From Eleginops maclovinus (taxonomy: Eukaryota; Chordata; Actinopteri; Perciformes; Eleginopidae), in NCBI RefSeq assembly GCF_036324505.1, contig NC_086352.1:6156001-6220000 (forward strand): a stretch of DNA of 64,000 nucleotides. Reading direction: 5' to 3'. The notes beneath the pieces were generated by a model. The model worked only from the letters and a program-made list of their open reading frames with translations, made no database searches and was not told where the DNA came from. Positions 12,046 through 24,000 of this stretch are shown one piece after another (position 1 is the first letter of the stretch; each line of letters opens with the position of its first letter). The position numbers were made by a program, and so were the translations under genes.

Positions 12046-13150
12046 ACAAAGATTTGATATAAAAGAAGGTACTTCATTAATGAGCTACTTTCTTAAATAC
12101 TGGACACCCTTTAGATTTATACACACAGTTATTTTCTATTTCCGGGGAAAGGGTTCAAACTCAAATTGATTTTCCTGATAAAACAAGACTTAACAAGTTC
12201 ACCAGCGGGAGGAAAGCGTGTGAATTCTGTGTTTTGACGGTTGTGCAATCTTCTGTTGCATTATCCGGACAGACTTGTTCTGGATCTACTGGGGAGGTAA
12301 CACCCCCCATCACATTTGACCTGACCTGGTATAAATAGTTGTCCTCAACAACTTCTTCAGGACACATCTTTACATGAGAGATGACTCATTACTTGGGAGA
12401 TCTAACGTGCTGAGGCTATGCTTTACGATCTGACTCCTCAACGACAAAGATGCTAAAGTGTCTGAATCAAAAGTCAAATAATGGTAAGAAAAATGTTCAT
12501 TAATGTCTTTCAGTCACACTGTAATTTGGTGAGAAATGTTCTCATTGCTATTTTGGGGTGTTGAAGCAAAAGAATAACATCTGTTCCAAAAAGTGGCTTT
12601 TGAAAGCTTGATCTTTAGAGTTATATCAGTGGTTTTTAGACATCAAAATGCTCTTATCTTACGCTATTATGACGATCATTTCAACCACTTTCTTGACAGT
12701 TACCAAGCTAGACAATGCATTACTTTGTCAGGGACTTCCTCTTTAAATGCAGTTCTGATGGAACCAAGAATCTTTTATAATAATTGCATACAGGACCCAA
12801 TAACGGTGTTTCATCCAGTAAGAAATTGCCCGTTTGGCACTAAGCCAAAAGTTGTTCTAGCCTCAGGTGTTTTCTTTTACATTCTTGCGACTGGCCAACA
12901 GGAACCATTTGAAACGGAACTGTAGTTTATTTGTTTTTATCTCTTTAAAATAAATCCATGCTTTCCACACAGCCTTAGAAGTGTTCCCAGGTTAGGATAC
13001 CAATAGATGATCTGGGAGGGAAAGGAAAAGGTGTGGCATCAAAGAAATCCGCTTTTCTGAACATGATGCAGGTCTGCCCTGTGTGTGTGCCCCTCGGATA
13101 AGCACATGTCGACACAAGAAGCAAAATTATCGTCGTACATGTTTTGCATC
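12046..13150. other. Intergenic, no gene recognised
   Basis: Mixed-composition spacer. The frame at 12593-12925 gives a 110-residue peptide without recognisable motifs, ATG context or splice partners, and is not called. Confidence 0.55.
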
Positions 13151-13153
13151 ATT

Positions 13154-13210
13154 GGGAGGCTGTGGCGCAGTGGGATAGTGCGCTGATCTCCGGATCTTCA
13201 GTGGCCGATA
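13154..13210 (+). mobile_element. tRNA-derived SINE head, truncated
   Basis: TGGCGCAGTGGG at 13163-13174 fits a pol III A box (TRGCNNAGYNGG). The B box expected some 40 bases later is missing, so only the 5' end of a SINE remains. Confidence 0.45.
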
Positions 13211-13264
13211 GATATCAAACGCACTACAACAACCAAAAACTGTTCCATAGAAGAAAGGATTACT

Positions 13265-13912
13265 CAGTGGCGTCACTAGGCCTAGTTTAGGTGGGCTTCA
13301 GCTTCAGCTCGACTAAAATGTTTTAAAGCCCACCCAAATGAACATTTTGAAAAAAGAAAAAAGAAAACAGGAATTCACGTCTCAAAAGTTTTCAAAATGA
13401 AAACATTTCTCTTAATTGTCATTGGTTGTGGTATTTATCGACCTTGATTGATTGATATATTTTTCATATCAGTGTTGAGAGTTGTGCCCCCTCCCTTTAC
13501 CAAGACCACAACATTCTATTAGATCTAGCCTCTTAATGTTGCTCTCAAAGTGCACCAGATGCATGCAATGCACTTTAAAGAAACTCTGCTTGGGGGAACA
13601 TGCCCCTGGACCCCCCTAGAGGACGTGTAGACTAGGTAACATGGACCTGGTTAACTTGAAGAATATATTGAAGACGCCACCAGCACACAAAACTCTGGGG
13701 TGTAGTGGCTTTGCTCAGTGCAAAACTCCCAGCCTTACTTCTCCACCATCATGCCAACTGAGTTCCCGGTTATTGTACTACCATGCAGGTGCCCCCCCCC
13801 ACACCTTAAAAAAGAGGCCCCAAAAAAGTTGTAGAGCCCGCATTAGCACGCACACAGCTCCACCTCACCTCTGGCTAAGCCCACCCAAACCTAGCTACCC
13901 TCCTGGGTTTAC
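13265..13912. mobile_element. Probable hAT-like remnant
   Basis: Starts CAGTGGCGTCACTAGG, a common fish hAT-type end, and contains GCCCACCCAAA twice, near both ends (about 13328 and 13878). The right end reads CCTAGCTACC without a clear CACTG terminus. No intact transposase frame is visible. Weak call. Confidence 0.35.
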
Positions 13913-14960
13913 TTAAAGAGCTGCATAAGCAAAGACAAAAAGCTGCAAATTCTAACGTTTTTTCAGTATATGTTCAATAATACGACTCGGTTAGCTATGA
14001 GTCATGTGATCATGTTGTTAAAATAAGACCATAAAACTTACATTTGAGGTGAGTTTCCAACAACAGAGACAGGCTTTCTGATCCTGAACATCACCCAGCG
14101 CTCGGGTCCCAGCTGTGGGACTCTCTTTAGCGTCCCCGTTGCGTTTCGAGCTTCATGCAGCGTTTCGATTCTGCAGCTTTTAGTAATGTTTCCATATGGC
14201 ATGTGTTTTTTGCACACTTGTTTTTGAATTGCACCTGTCTGTGTCTTTTTATGCCTGGAGTGTGTTTACCTCCATCCAACAGACTAAACACAGTGATTGT
14301 TTGGCTCAGAAAGCTGGCTGACAACACAGCATTATCGTTGCTTAAATCATCGTGATGTAGGACTAAGCTGCCTGTAGAGACGTGTTGTTAGTGTCTGACT
14401 CATATCACTTGACATCACTTAAAGGATGAGGAAAGTTTCTACAAGTAGCTTATGATTATGTCTGACTCATCAGGTCACTCGCTCTGTTCCGCTTCCATGT
14501 TATTGGGCAAGAGACAAACTGCCAAATGGTTTCCTAGATCTTCTGTTTTTAGACCAAATGTTCTGATGAAAGTCAGACATTTCCATGCAAATTGTGTTGA
14601 CGTTGAAAATTATGCTTCCAGTTGAACAGTTTGGGTCAACAAAACCAAAGTTAGAATTTGCACAACATTTGAGACGAAACACAATTTATAAACCCACATT
14701 TAATCCATTTCACTACGCTTCTGTCCTATCAGACAGCTACTGTAGATCTAGGTTGTAGATCACACACACACAGTCCAATTGTATTTCCACTACCACACAA
14801 CTGACGGTACTGAATAAGCAGAGAAAGCACGGACCCGCTCCTGAAGAGGGCCTTTATTCAGAGCCATTATGCAGGTATAAAGTTCACAGAATACAATGGA
14901 TCCTCTCTTATCTCAGGGACGTTTTACCACCTAGTGATTGGACTTTCTGCTGTTGTCCCC
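13913..14960. other. Intergenic upstream of anpep copy 2
   Basis: No gene recognised. The open frames on both strands at 14127-14355 overlap each other and match nothing recalled. Confidence 0.5.
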
Positions 14961-14969
14961 ACCCAGGTA

Positions 14970-15018
14970 ATCAACCATTAACTTTGGCCAGAATCTAAAC
15001 AGGTCAGTGCTTAAATAG
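14970..15018 (+). promoter_or_regulatory. Candidate anpep copy 2 promoter (HNF1/HNF4-like sites and TATA-like box)
   Basis: Position 14970-14982 has a perfect ATTAAC half of the HNF1 palindrome with a degenerate left half. 14978-14989, read on the minus strand, is GGCCAAAGTTAA, near an HNF4/DR1 element. TTAAATAG at 15011-15018 is TATA-like, 44 bases before the ATG. Mammalian ANPEP uses an HNF1-dependent epithelial promoter, so this is plausible. Function is inferred. Confidence 0.4.
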
Positions 15019-15061
15019 CAACCAGTTCCCCCCTCTTGTCTTCTTCTTCTCTGGTGGAGAC

Positions 15062-18000
15062 ATGGGGAAAGGGGTTTTCCTCAGCAAAGCATTAGCGGTC
15101 ACCTGTGCGGTGGCAGCCGTCGCTGCTGCAGCAACCATCATCGCCCTGTCGGTGGTCTACGCTCAGGAGAAGTCCAAGAATGAAATGAAACCTACATCCA
15201 CCGCCAGCCCCAGCACCAGCCCCCCAATCTCAACCACCCCCTCGGGCCCCAAAGAGCCCTGGGATCTCTACAGACTCCCAGCATCCCTTGCTCCCGTCTC
15301 CTACAACGTCACGCTGAGGCCCCGTCTGAAGCGCGGCACTAACGGCCTCTACATCTTCAGCGGAGACTCTTCGGTGGTGTTCAGATGTGTGAAGGAAACA
15401 GACCTCATCATCATCCACTCCAACAAGCTGAACCTCACCAGCTTCGACGGGTTTCTCGTCAAGCTGAGGGGCCTCAATGGAGCCACTGCGCCCGGCCTGA
15501 AGAAGACCTGGCCGGTGATCCCCACCCAGTACCTGGTGGTGCAGCTCAGCAGCCCACTGAAGGCTGGCAGCTCATACGAACTCTTCACCGACTTCGTTGG
15601 AGAACTAGCCGACGACCTGGGAGGATTCTACCGGAGCGTGTACTTTGAGGACGGCGTGGAAAAGTAGGATGTTCTCTTAAATTTCTTTCTTCCAAATTGT
15701 TTAAGATAAAATGGGAAAATACATGTATATGTTTTAATTGGTCTTTGTAGTAATGCAAGATTGAAAGACCTTTATAATCGTACAGACATATATTTAAACA
15801 CAGTTTGAGTTGTATACATATATTTAACCCTCTATATTTTAAACATGTTGGTTTAGTTTCGAGAATTATGCCCAAAACATTTCGGATATATTTCAGGCAT
15901 TTCAGGACTTCATGTTCTTCATTGCATTATAGATGAGATGATTGATAATGCTGTCTTTTCTGAAAACAGGCAGTTAGTTTAGCTTAGAGACTCTAAAGAT
16001 GGAGATCTCATTTCACCGGTCATTAAGTACCGGAGTTGGTTAAGGTGAATAAATTGTGAGATCCAAACCATTCATTCAGTGTAAACATATTCAATGTTAC
16101 AAGTTATGAAACATCCCTTGCATGTCTTTCTTAAAACTTACCTGGAAGAACTCATGGATGCTTTAAATCCAATTAAGGTCACGGGGTAGTGGTGCACTCT
16201 GGTGGCCGGAATGAGTATTACAGCAACAAACAACGTTTTCACACGTTTTAGTTTACTGCTGAAAGATACAATATTTGTCTTTTTAGGGCTTCCATATAAA
16301 GTGGATATGCAGGAGTTATATTATTGTTTGAGAGTTTCTGCAGGTAATGACTTCCTCTGTTAATCCTGACTGTTTATTTCTGCTTTTTTCAGAGTTCTGG
16401 CCACGACTCAGATGCAGCCTACGGACGCCAGGAAAGCGTTCCCCTGCTTCGACGAGCCCGCGATGAAAGCTGTCTTCCACATGACCCTCATTCACCCCCG
16501 GGACACCGTCGCTCTGTCCAACTCCCTCAGCTACGGTGGGATATCCTTTCAATGTCCAATGCAGTCACCTTTGAAGAGACACTACATACTGATAAACACC
16601 TGAACATCAGCAGGAGAGGACTCTTTAATGTAGAGACACTACATACTGATATACACCTGAACATCAGCAGGAGAGGACTCTTTAAAGTAGAGACACTACA
16701 TACTGATATACACCTGAACATCAGCAGGAGAGGACTCTTTAAAGTAGAGACTCTACATACTGATATACACCTGAACATCAGCAGGAGAGGACTCTTTAAA
16801 GTAGAGACACTACATACTGATATACACCTGAACATCAGCAGGAGAGGACTCTTTAAAGTAGAGACTCTACATACTGATATACACCTGAACATCAGCAGGA
16901 GAGGACTCTTTAAAGTAGAGGCACTACATACTGATATACACCTGAACATCAGCAGGAGAGGACTCTTTAAAGTAGAGACACTACATACTGATATACACCT
17001 GAACATCAGCAGGAGAGGACTCTTTAAAGTAGAGACTCTACATACTGATATACATCTGAACATCAGCAGGAGAGGACTCTTTAAAGTAGAGACTCTACAT
17101 ACTGATATACACCTGAACATCAGCAGGAGAGGACTCTTTAAAGTAGAGACACTACATACTGATATATACCTGGACATCAGCAGGAGAGGACTCTTTAAAG
17201 TAGAGACTCTACATACTGATATACACCTGAACATCAGCAGGAGAGGACTCTTTAAATATACTTAATTGTTCCCTAACTAAGGAACTGTTTTGTTACAGCA
17301 GCATTAGAAGTAAGCAGTCAATAGATACAAGTTCTCTGAAAGTGAGGTGTTGTACATTTCTTCATATTTAATGAGTCTGCTTTGTGTTTCCTCCACACAG
17401 AACCTGTTAACGTCACTTTGGAAGGAGAGCACTGGACCATGACCAGCTTTGAACCCACAGAGATCATGTCCACCTACCTGCTGGCTTTTGTCGTTTGTGA
17501 ATTCACGTTCATCACCAAACCAGCCGGCGGCCCCAAACCAGAGACCTTGGTAATTATTTTCTATGTTTTCGGTGTATTTATGCTGCCCTCTGCTGGACTG
17601 ATGTAAACGTATCTCTGTGGAGTTTCTGTGATGAACCTGTCTGTGTGCAGATCAGGATCTGGGCTCGCAGGAAGGCCATAGAGGCGAAACAGGGAGACTA
17701 CGCTCTGGAGAAGACTGGACCCATACTGCAGTTCTTTCAGGACTACTACAAATCTCCTTACCCCCTTAAGAAGTCAGGTATGACACACACATACAAACAT
17801 ACTGTATGCAAGGCCCTATTCTGACAGGGGCCTCACCAGCCTGTAATTAGAAATTGTGACGCAGAGAGACACGTAGAAAGAGACTCAAATTAACCACAAA
17901 AAGCGATAAAGTGAGTAGAAAGAGACTGAGCAACAAAAGCAACACTAAAGAGACACAAAATAAATGTCAAAATGTGCAAAATTACCAGAGATACTATAAA

Positions 18001-21000
18001 AATACCCAAAACAACACACAAAATTACAATGAAGAGACATACAACCATTACAAATTGATGCGCAATGGCTATTAACAGAAACAAAATGACAAAGAAGACA
18101 CATCAAAGTGGAGAAAATACAACCATATACACAACATAATAGGCTAAGATAGACAACAAATGACACAAAAGGACCCCAGAGATAGAAACCAACTATAAAG
18201 AGACAAAGATTTACAATAGAAAGACATAAAATGACCACAAAAGGGTCAACGCCACACACTAAGTGACTATTAAGAGACACACATTGACCAGGAAACGAAC
18301 GCAAAACCATTACAGAAATGTGCAAAACAACCTAAACAAATACAAAAAATAACAAAGTAACAAATGAAACAAAAAAAGGACATAAAAGACGACAAAATCA
18401 CTGAAAGAAATACAAATACTAGAGATACAACATGAATACAAACAGCATCTACACAACTAGGCTCTCCAAGTGTGTAATTGTGTAGCTTCCCTTTGTGGTA
18501 ATGTTTAATGATTTTTACTTATTTTAGCTGTTGTTATAAAAGATGACCTGTATTGATCCCTCCATTTGTTTTCAGACCAGATCGCTCTGCCGGACTTCAG
18601 TGCGGGAGCCATGGAGAACTGGGGTCTGATCACCTACAGAGAGACCGCCCTGCTGTTCAACCCTGAGGTCTCATCCAACGGGGACAAGGAGTGGGTGGCT
18701 ACAGTCATCGCCCACGAGCTCGCTCACATGGTAATAAACACACACATTGCACCACCGCTAAGCTAAAGGAGGCTAATGTTGGGCTATAAAGGAAGTACAG
18801 CACGGTCACATGACTTCACGTCACCACCGCTAAGCTAAAGGTGGCTAATGTTGGGCTATAAAGGAACTACAGCACGGTCACATGACTTCACGTCACCACC
18901 GCTAAGCTAAAGGAGGCTAATGTTGGGCTATAAAGGAAGTACAGCACGGTCACATGACTTCACGTCACCACCGCTAAGCTAAAGGAGGCTAATGTTGGGC
19001 TATAAAGGAACTACAGCACGGCCACATGACTTCACGTCACCACCGCTAAGCTAAAGGCGGCTAATGTTGGGCTATAAAGGAACTACAGCACGGTCACATG
19101 ACTTCACGTCACCACCGCTAAGCTAAAGGTGGCTAATGTTGGGCTATAAAGGAACTACAGCACGGTCACATGACTTCACGTCACCACCGCTAAGCTAAAG
19201 GCGACTAATGTTGGGCTATAAAGGAACTACAGCACGGTCACATGACTTCACGTCACCACCGCTAAGCTAAAGGAGGCTAATGTTGGGCTATAAAGGAACT
19301 ACAGCACGGCCACATGACTTCACGTCACCACCGCTAAGCTAAAGGCGGCTAATGTTGGGCTATAAAGGAACTACAGCACGGTCACATGACTTCACGTCAC
19401 CACCGCTAAGCTAAAGGAGGCTCTAAGCTAAAGGAGGCTAATGTTGGGCATGATGACGTTTAGTCGTCTCATTCAGACACTTGTTAGCAAAAATCTCATC
19501 AGCTTATTTCAGGCCAACAACCAGACATGAATTTAAGAGGGAACCAGAAGTGTTTTTAGCTTCACAAACCCAGTAATATACAGATGTGTCCTTACAGTGG
19601 TTTGGGAACTTGGTGACGACGCGCTGGTGGAACGACTTGTGGCTGAACGAGGGTTTCGCCACCTACGTCTCGTATCTCGGAGCCAACTTCGCTGAACCCA
19701 CCTGGAAAATGGTGAGTGTTCTTCTCTTGCAGAAATACATCCATAGAAATATCAAGAAGAAGGTTTTAACTTGAGTGTATTAAGACTCCAACTGGTACAA
19801 AATGCAGCCGCCAAACTCCTCAGACACACCAAATCATGGCACCACATCGGCAGTCCTCAAAGAACTTCACTGGCCTTTCATCTCCCACCACATCAACCAA
19901 CCCTCACCTACAAATCCCTCCCCCATCTGAATTAGAAAAAAGTCTGAGTATTTCAGAGGCAATACATGTAAATTCTGACAGACAGCATGAGAATTATGAT
20001 TAAAAAAAATGTCCTTGTACAAACCCAAAATACAAGAATGAATCTGAAATTGAGCACAGTAAACCCCAATAGCACTCCATTACTGTTTTTGTGAAAAAGA
20101 TCCAGTCACCCCGAGAAATTGCTTCTAAGCTTTTCTCTGTGTGTTTTGCAGACAGATTTAATAGTCCTGAATGAGATCATTGGAGTGATGGGTGTGGACG
20201 CCTTGGCCTCCTCCCATCCGCTCTCATCCAAAGAGGAGGACGTCCAGAGGCCAGAGCAGATCAGCGAGCTGTTCGACTCCATCACGTACAGCAAGGTGAG
20301 CTATATTTCGAAGGATTGCAAACTCCAAATCGCACCATAAAAGAGGTTCACTTTTACTAAACTAAAACAAGTACTAAGGCAGGAATATTTGTGATATTTA
20401 TTTGTGATTTCTTTACCCTATTCACCTGTACTGTGTATGTCTCACCACAGGGTGGTGCTGTCCTCAGGATGCTCTCAGAGTTTATCACAGAGGACGTCTT
20501 CTCCAAAGGACTCCAGGTGAGTAAGCAGTGTAAATGTAGTTGTTTTAATATCGTCATATCACCATTTCATGAGCTGCATTAAAGATTGTTGATCACACCG
20601 ACTAGAGTCAAACTATTGATTGTTTTCTGTCTGCAGACATACTTAGAGGAGTTCAAGTACCAGAACGCAGTCTACACAGACCTCTGGAGGCACTTGCAAA
20701 TGGTAAGTTAGCACCGTCACGACTGCTTACTTTCCTCAAAGCAGCTTCTTGTAAAGCTCTAATAATATATGCATTCTCATTAAAGCAAGAGGGCAGTGGA
20801 ACAATTGTAAACACAAAGCAGATCAGATTATAACGTTCACGATGCTGAAGTGTGTTAGCAAACTGCTTCCTATTCGCAGATCCAGTAGCAGGAAAACATT
20901 GGCAATTCAGTCAGTTCAGTCCAATGTAGTCCAATATTTAGACTCCTATTTGCTCCATTTTTGGTCTCCACCTCCTGACACCAATATTTAGCTCTTTAGG

Positions 21001-24000
21001 TAGCTTGTAAAGTCTCCACAATATTCCACAGTCAGTTTAGTTCTTTTATCCCTCTGAGTTATTTGTGTGTTTTCATCATTTTTTATGTATATTTGTTGTC
21101 TTTGCTTTAAAATATAGCGATTACATTTCTAACAATTCTGATAAACAATAACTGGTTTTAATTCGGGTCAGAATTCTCTCATTCTAGATACTTAGTTGTG
21201 AAAATGTTGTGTTTTCTTTACTCCTTTACGACAGTCAACTCAATATCTGTTAACTGAGGAAAAAAACAAGACATTTAAGGACATTGTTTTGGGCGTTGGG
21301 AAACACTGATCATTATATTGAGACAACTACTAATCCTCGTTTCTTCCTTTCAGGCGGTCGATAATTCCAGCATTGTGCTGCCAGCCTCAGTCGAGGTCAT
21401 CATGAACCGGTGGATCCTGCAGATGGGCTTCCCCGTCGTCACCATCAGCACCCAGACTGGAAAAATTACCCAGAAGCATTTTCTGTTGGACCCAGAATCT
21501 GTAGTAGACCGGCCCTCAGAGTTCAAGTAAGAAATGTACTTATTACAACTCAGAGGTAAATGGTGCACTTTTACTGCACTACATTTATTTAATCCCTTTA
21601 GTTGCTAGGCAGATTAGGATTACTGATGGTAAATATAATCCCCCTTAAATCAGACTTTAGTTCACCTGCAGTAAATCCAGCAGCTACCCTGCAGTATACA
21701 AAGCCATTCAAACTAGCTGCACCTTTACCAGCTCTGAGAACACTTTAATGATCAATCATTATAAAACATATCAGAGATATTATTCTGAAATGGACCAATC
21801 AGACAATGACTACTTTTACTGTCGCTACTTTAAGTACATTTAGAGGAGAGTACTTTCTACTTTCACTGGAGGAACATTTAGAATACTTTCACTGTGACAG
21901 AGTATTCCTACACTCTGGTACTTCTACTTTACTCACGTACAAGATCTGAGTACTTCTACTTTACTCAAGTACAAGACCTGAGTACTTCTACTTTACTCAA
22001 GTACAAGACCTGAGTACTTCTACTTTACTCAAGTACAAGATCTGAGTACTTCTACTTTACTCAAGTACAAGATCTGAGTACTTCTACTTTTAGTCAAGTA
22101 CAAGATCTGAGTACTTCTACTTTACTCAAGTACAAGATCTGAGTACTTCTACTTTTACTCAAGTACAAGACCTGAGTACTTCTACTTTACTCAAGAACAA
22201 GACCTGAGTACTTCTACTTTACTCAAGTACAAGATCTGAGTACTTCTACTTTACTCAAGTACAAGATCTGAGTACTTCTACTTTACTCAAGTACAAGACC
22301 TGAGTACTTCTACTTTACTCAAGTACAAGACCTGAGTACTTCTACTTTACTCAAGTACAAGACCTGAGTACTTCTACTTTACTCAAGTACAAGATCTGAG
22401 TACTTCTACTTTACTCAAGTACAAGGTCTGAGTACTTCTACTTTACTCAAGAACAAGATCTGAGTACTTCTACTTTACTCAAGAATAAGATCTGAGTACT
22501 TCTACTTTTACTGAAGTACAAGATCTGAGTACTTCTACTTTTACTCAAGAATAAGATCTGAGTACTTCTACTTTACTCAAGTACAAGATCTGAGTACTTC
22601 TACTTTACTCAAGTACAAGGTCTGAGTACTTCTACTTTACTCAAGAACAAGACCTGAGTACTTCTACTTTACTCAAGAATAAGATCTGAGTACTTCTACT
22701 TTTACTCAAGAATAAGATCTGAGTACTTCTACTTTACTCAAGTACAAGGCCTGAGTACTTCTACTTTACTCAAGTACAAGATCTGAGTACTTCTACTTTA
22801 CTCAAGTACAAGATCTGAGTACTTCTACTTTTACTCAAGAACAAGATCTGAGTACTTCTACTTTACTCAAGTACAAGATCTGAGTACTCCTCCCACCTCT
22901 GCTTCTTCCCTCCTCTGTTTTTGAAATGCATATTCTTCTTTTCTCTGGATGTAGTTATGAGTGGTTTGTTCCCGTTACCTGGATAAAGACTGGAGCAGCT
23001 GAACAGTCGTACTGGCTTCTTAACAAAGAAGGTAGGATTCATTAAAGAGCATTGCAAAGACGATATCTGAGTACTTATTCCACCTCTGATTCATTTCTGA
23101 TATCTGTCCCTACAGCTACAAACGCTAACCTGACTACCAGTGGTGATGAGTGGCTCGTGGCGAACATTGATATGAAGGGTTTCTACAGAGTCAACTACGA
23201 CTCTCAAAACTGGGAGCGCCTCCTGGCAAAACTGAGCTCCAAACATCAGGTACAGTCGAACCCCCTGCTGGGAATGATGTTGCAGTTCTTCTGTTGTGTT
23301 CTAAAATGCCTTTGAAATCACTCAAACTCAATCCTTCTTTCACTTTCCAGGATATTCCAGTGATTAACCGAGCTCAGATAATCGATGACGCTTTTAATCT
23401 CGCAAGGTGAGTCCGTGTTTTTGCAAAGGGGGTTTAAATATTTTCAAAGCACATTTATTTTGCACATTTTTTACCCAAATGCAACCCAAAGTGCTCTGCA
23501 GATTACACAAAAAAGATATATATATATATAGTAAAACTATAAAAACTACAAATAATTTATGAAATTGTGACGTAAATATGTATTTATTTTATCTATTTAA
23601 GGACCAGGTTTTTACGGAATGACGGCTTTCTATAAAAGCAAAAACACAATGTTATATATGTCTTAAATGTTAATTAACAGGCTTTAAATTTGATGTATTT
23701 ACAGCCTGTCAATGACAACAAACACTTCCTAAAACTGCTTACAAATACAATATTTTAATGTCATTTTTACTTTAAATGAGTTGAACCTTTTGACTTCCAA
23801 TGAGTCAAATGGTTGAATTAATGCAATTGTTAAACAGGCGGTGTCTTAAGTATCGGCTCTTCTCACAATTTGTTCCAAGAAGAAAAACCTGAGTAATTAT
23901 TTTTGGTATTTTCAGAGCGCAGGTGGTGAACACCACTCTGGCTCTGAGGACCACCATGTTCCTGGATAAAGAGGTGGAGTACATGCCCTGGGAGACGGCC

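Noticed and set aside
11177..12046. 289-codon open frame with repeated [11 protein letters not shown] peptides
   Set aside because: Translation of the 33-bp minisatellite after a LINE tail. Both strands are open, and there is no promoter or splice context.
12593..12925. 110-codon open frame
   Set aside because: Starts with a non-ATG codon, has no recognisable domain and no splice partners.
16527..17265. Two overlapping 235-237 codon frames on opposite strands
   Set aside because: Produced by a 57-bp (19-codon) intronic tandem repeat and not in frame with the neighbouring anpep exon.
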